Origin: PFJX01 sp963713085
Lineage (GTDB): Bacteria; Pseudomonadota; Gammaproteobacteria; Burkholderiales; Thiobacillaceae
Direction of reading: 5' to 3'
Assembly (NCBI GenBank): GCA_963713085.1
Contig: CAVQKQ010000002.1
Coordinates: 1 to 64,000 of the forward strand
Length of the DNA stretch: 64,000 nucleotides
The notes under the pieces are model-generated. The model was not told where the DNA came from and did not search any database. It saw nothing but the letters and a program-made list of their open reading frames with translations. The position numbers and the translations under genes were made by a program. Position 1 is the stretch's first letter. Each line of letters begins with the position of its first letter. Of the stretch, positions 62,643 through 64,000 are shown in pieces.

Positions 62643-63926
62643 ATGAGCATGATCTTTCCAGCTCGAATCACGATTCGCTTATGCGGGCTCGTGGATGCAT
62701 TGGCCCTATCGGGCAATCCGATTCGCTTGGGCTTCATGGCAGCCACAATGTTACTCACCGTATCGGTTGTCCTGCCAAGGTATGCCTGCGCGCAGTCAAC
62801 AACGGTTAATCGAATAACAGACGGCGGCTCCCTGCTACTCGCAGATTTCAATGAGGACGAGCAGCAGCGCCTGAACCCGCAACAACTGCGCCCATATTCC
62901 AATGACTACGAGTACCAGCAACATCAGCAGCAACAGCAACAGGCTCAACAACCACAGCCAGGTCAGCCCCCAGCAACAGCGACGGGATCGTACGGTAGCG
63001 GAGGCTCAGGCCCCTCAGCCAGTTGGCGTGCCGCGCCGAAGCTGCCACCGAACAAGAACCCGCTGCTTGGTCGCTGGCGACTGATTGGCACCGATAACAC
63101 AGCAACGGTTGGAACCGCGCAGGTGAAGGCCTTTTCAGGTTTGCTGGGGTCGCAATACACCACCATGGCGCAGAACATGGCAAACGATATATATGGCGCG
63201 ACGTGCAAAAACCTGTTTGCCAATGGCGGGGTGGTGGAATTTCGACCCGCGGATTACGTGTCGATTGATGATGGCGGTGCCGTGCGTGTCATCGCACACT
63301 ATGAATATCACGCTGACAGTTCCGGCGTTGTCATGGTGCCAACCGACCCCATGAGGACCACGCTGCTTGAATTCGACATACACGGTGATCAAGCGGAAGC
63401 CCGCCGACTTGGTTGCATTCTCCAGCGCGTGAGCCTGAGTAAGCACCCGGGCGCTGCACCAGTCACGGGGATAGCCCCGCATACGGCCACTTCCGGCGAT
63501 GCTGGTTTGGCGACGCTCAACCTGCTGATCCACGTGCGACCACCAGCTGCCGGGACGTCCGCCCCGTTCACTCCGGCGAGTGGCACCGTCGTGATGCTAG
63601 AAACCAGGAGCATTGATGAAGCACTTGCAACGGTCGGCTTTGCCGGCCCCAAACCTCGCGCCGCCTGGACCAACGCCTGTGGCGCACATGATTTACAGGC
63701 ATGCCAGCGCGGATTTCAGGCGATTTTTGCCAACCCGGTAGCCAAAGGTCGTGCAAATGAAAAGGGGCAGATCGAGTTTCCGGGTATTCCACCCGGGCGC
63801 TACTACGCGTTGGCAATTGGGGGTGCCGGCGCGCAAAAATACATGTGGGACGTGCCGCTGACGTTAAGAGCCGGCTCGAACATTCACATGCTGGATCAAA
63901 GCACGGCGTTGCAGCCACCCGAATAG
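62643..63926 (+). CDS. Secreted protein of unknown function with a Gln-rich linker
   Basis: The 427-residue product has a long N-terminus with an export signal (MAATMLLTVSVVLPRYACA-QST, about residues 32-54). A Gln/Pro/Ser-rich low-complexity linker covers about 85-135. A globular part follows with WRLIGTDNTATVGTAQV and four Cys (TCKNLF, GCILQR, NACGAHDLQACQ). The last 60 residues (GQIEFPGIPPGRYYALAIGG) look like a carboxypeptidase-regulatory-type beta domain. The start could lie at an internal Met such as residue 32. The family is not recognised. Confidence 0.68.
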   Translation: MSMIFPARITIRLCGLVDALALSGNPIRLGFMAATMLLTVSVVLPRYACAQSTTVNRITDGGSLLLADFNEDEQQRLNPQQLRPYSNDYEYQQHQQQQQQAQQPQPGQPPATATGSYGSGGSGPSASWRAAPKLPPNKNPLLGRWRLIGTDNTATVGTAQVKAFSGLLGSQYTTMAQNMANDIYGATCKNLFANGGVVEFRPADYVSIDDGGAVRVIAHYEYHADSSGVVMVPTDPMRTTLLEFDIHGDQAEARRLGCILQRVSLSKHPGAAPVTGIAPHTATSGDAGLATLNLLIHVRPPAAGTSAPFTPASGTVVMLETRSIDEALATVGFAGPKPRAAWTNACGAHDLQACQRGFQAIFANPVAKGRANEKGQIEFPGIPPGRYYALAIGGAGAQKYMWDVPLTLRAGSNIHMLDQSTALQPPE

Positions 63927-64000
63927 CAGCGCCTATCGATCGAGAGGGACACGCGCAAGAGCGGCGAGGGCCCCTCATCGTGAACGTTGATGCTGTAGAA

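Noticed and set aside
1..64000. CRISPR arrays, rRNA, tRNA genes or transposase genes
   Set aside because: None of the regularly spaced repeats, conserved RNA blocks or transposase motifs were found by reading both strands.

Overview
The window looks like the chromosome of a betaproteobacterium, probably a facultative or anaerobic member of the Rhodocyclales/Nitrosomonadales type. The call rests on the gene order rpsB-tsf-pyrH-frr-uppS-cdsA-dxr-rseP-bamA-skp-lpxD-fabZ-lpxA-lpxB-rnhB, the block sdhCDAB-sdhE-gltA-sucA, an H-NS type protein, high GC, and a tungsten aldehyde oxidoreductase operon laid out like aorABCD of aromatic-degrading betaproteobacteria. No rRNA, tRNA or CRISPR array was seen.

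Layout. 0-2.3 kb: a cut-off periplasmic four-helix protein, a frameshifted unknown gene and queF. 2.3-5.9 kb: smc, with an in-frame repeat insertion in its hinge. 6-12 kb: a molybdenum/tungsten block with a candidate Moco-type leader RNA before moeA, a small membrane protein, moeB, a second moeA, and the tungstate ABC transporter tupB-tupC-tupA. 12-17 kb: an accessory interval with much non-coding sequence. It holds a beta-propeller protein paired with a ubiquitin-like protein, then a 2.5 kb segment with three small genes, two of them lower in GC, bounded by 126-bp inverted repeats. 17-21.2 kb: the AOR operon aorA-aorB-aorC, a MoaD-like gene and a small unknown gene. 21.6-27.1 kb: a periplasmic MsrB, a TPR protein, and an overlapping run motA-motB-methyltransferase-HDOD/GAF protein. 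27.1-41.2 kb: the conserved envelope, isoprenoid and translation cluster. 41.4-45.7 kb: ftsK-lolA-rarA. 45.9-48.9 kb: trxB, an Smr-domain gene, an L,D-transpeptidase, tadA and an H-NS family gene. 49-56.5 kb: TCA cycle genes, without odhB or lpd after sucA. 56.6-64 kb: a helix-turn-helix/ferredoxin/reductase fusion, a diguanylate cyclase with a substrate-binding sensor, recJ, a ChrR-like cupin and a Gln-rich secreted protein.

How it fits together. Tungstate is imported by TupABC and inserted into pyranopterin by the MoeA paralogues. MoeB and the MoaD-like protein suggest dedicated cofactor synthesis, and AorB is the expected client, passing electrons through the Fe-S protein AorA and the flavoprotein AorC. 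The accessory interval lies between transporter and enzyme, as if inserted into an older tungsten locus. The most interesting items are the propeller/ubiquitin-like pair, the 126-bp inverted repeats, the AT-rich element shared by the aor and moeA2-moeB upstream regions, the HTH-[2Fe-2S]-reductase fusion, and the repeat inside smc. All functional calls are from reading the sequence; no database search was run.
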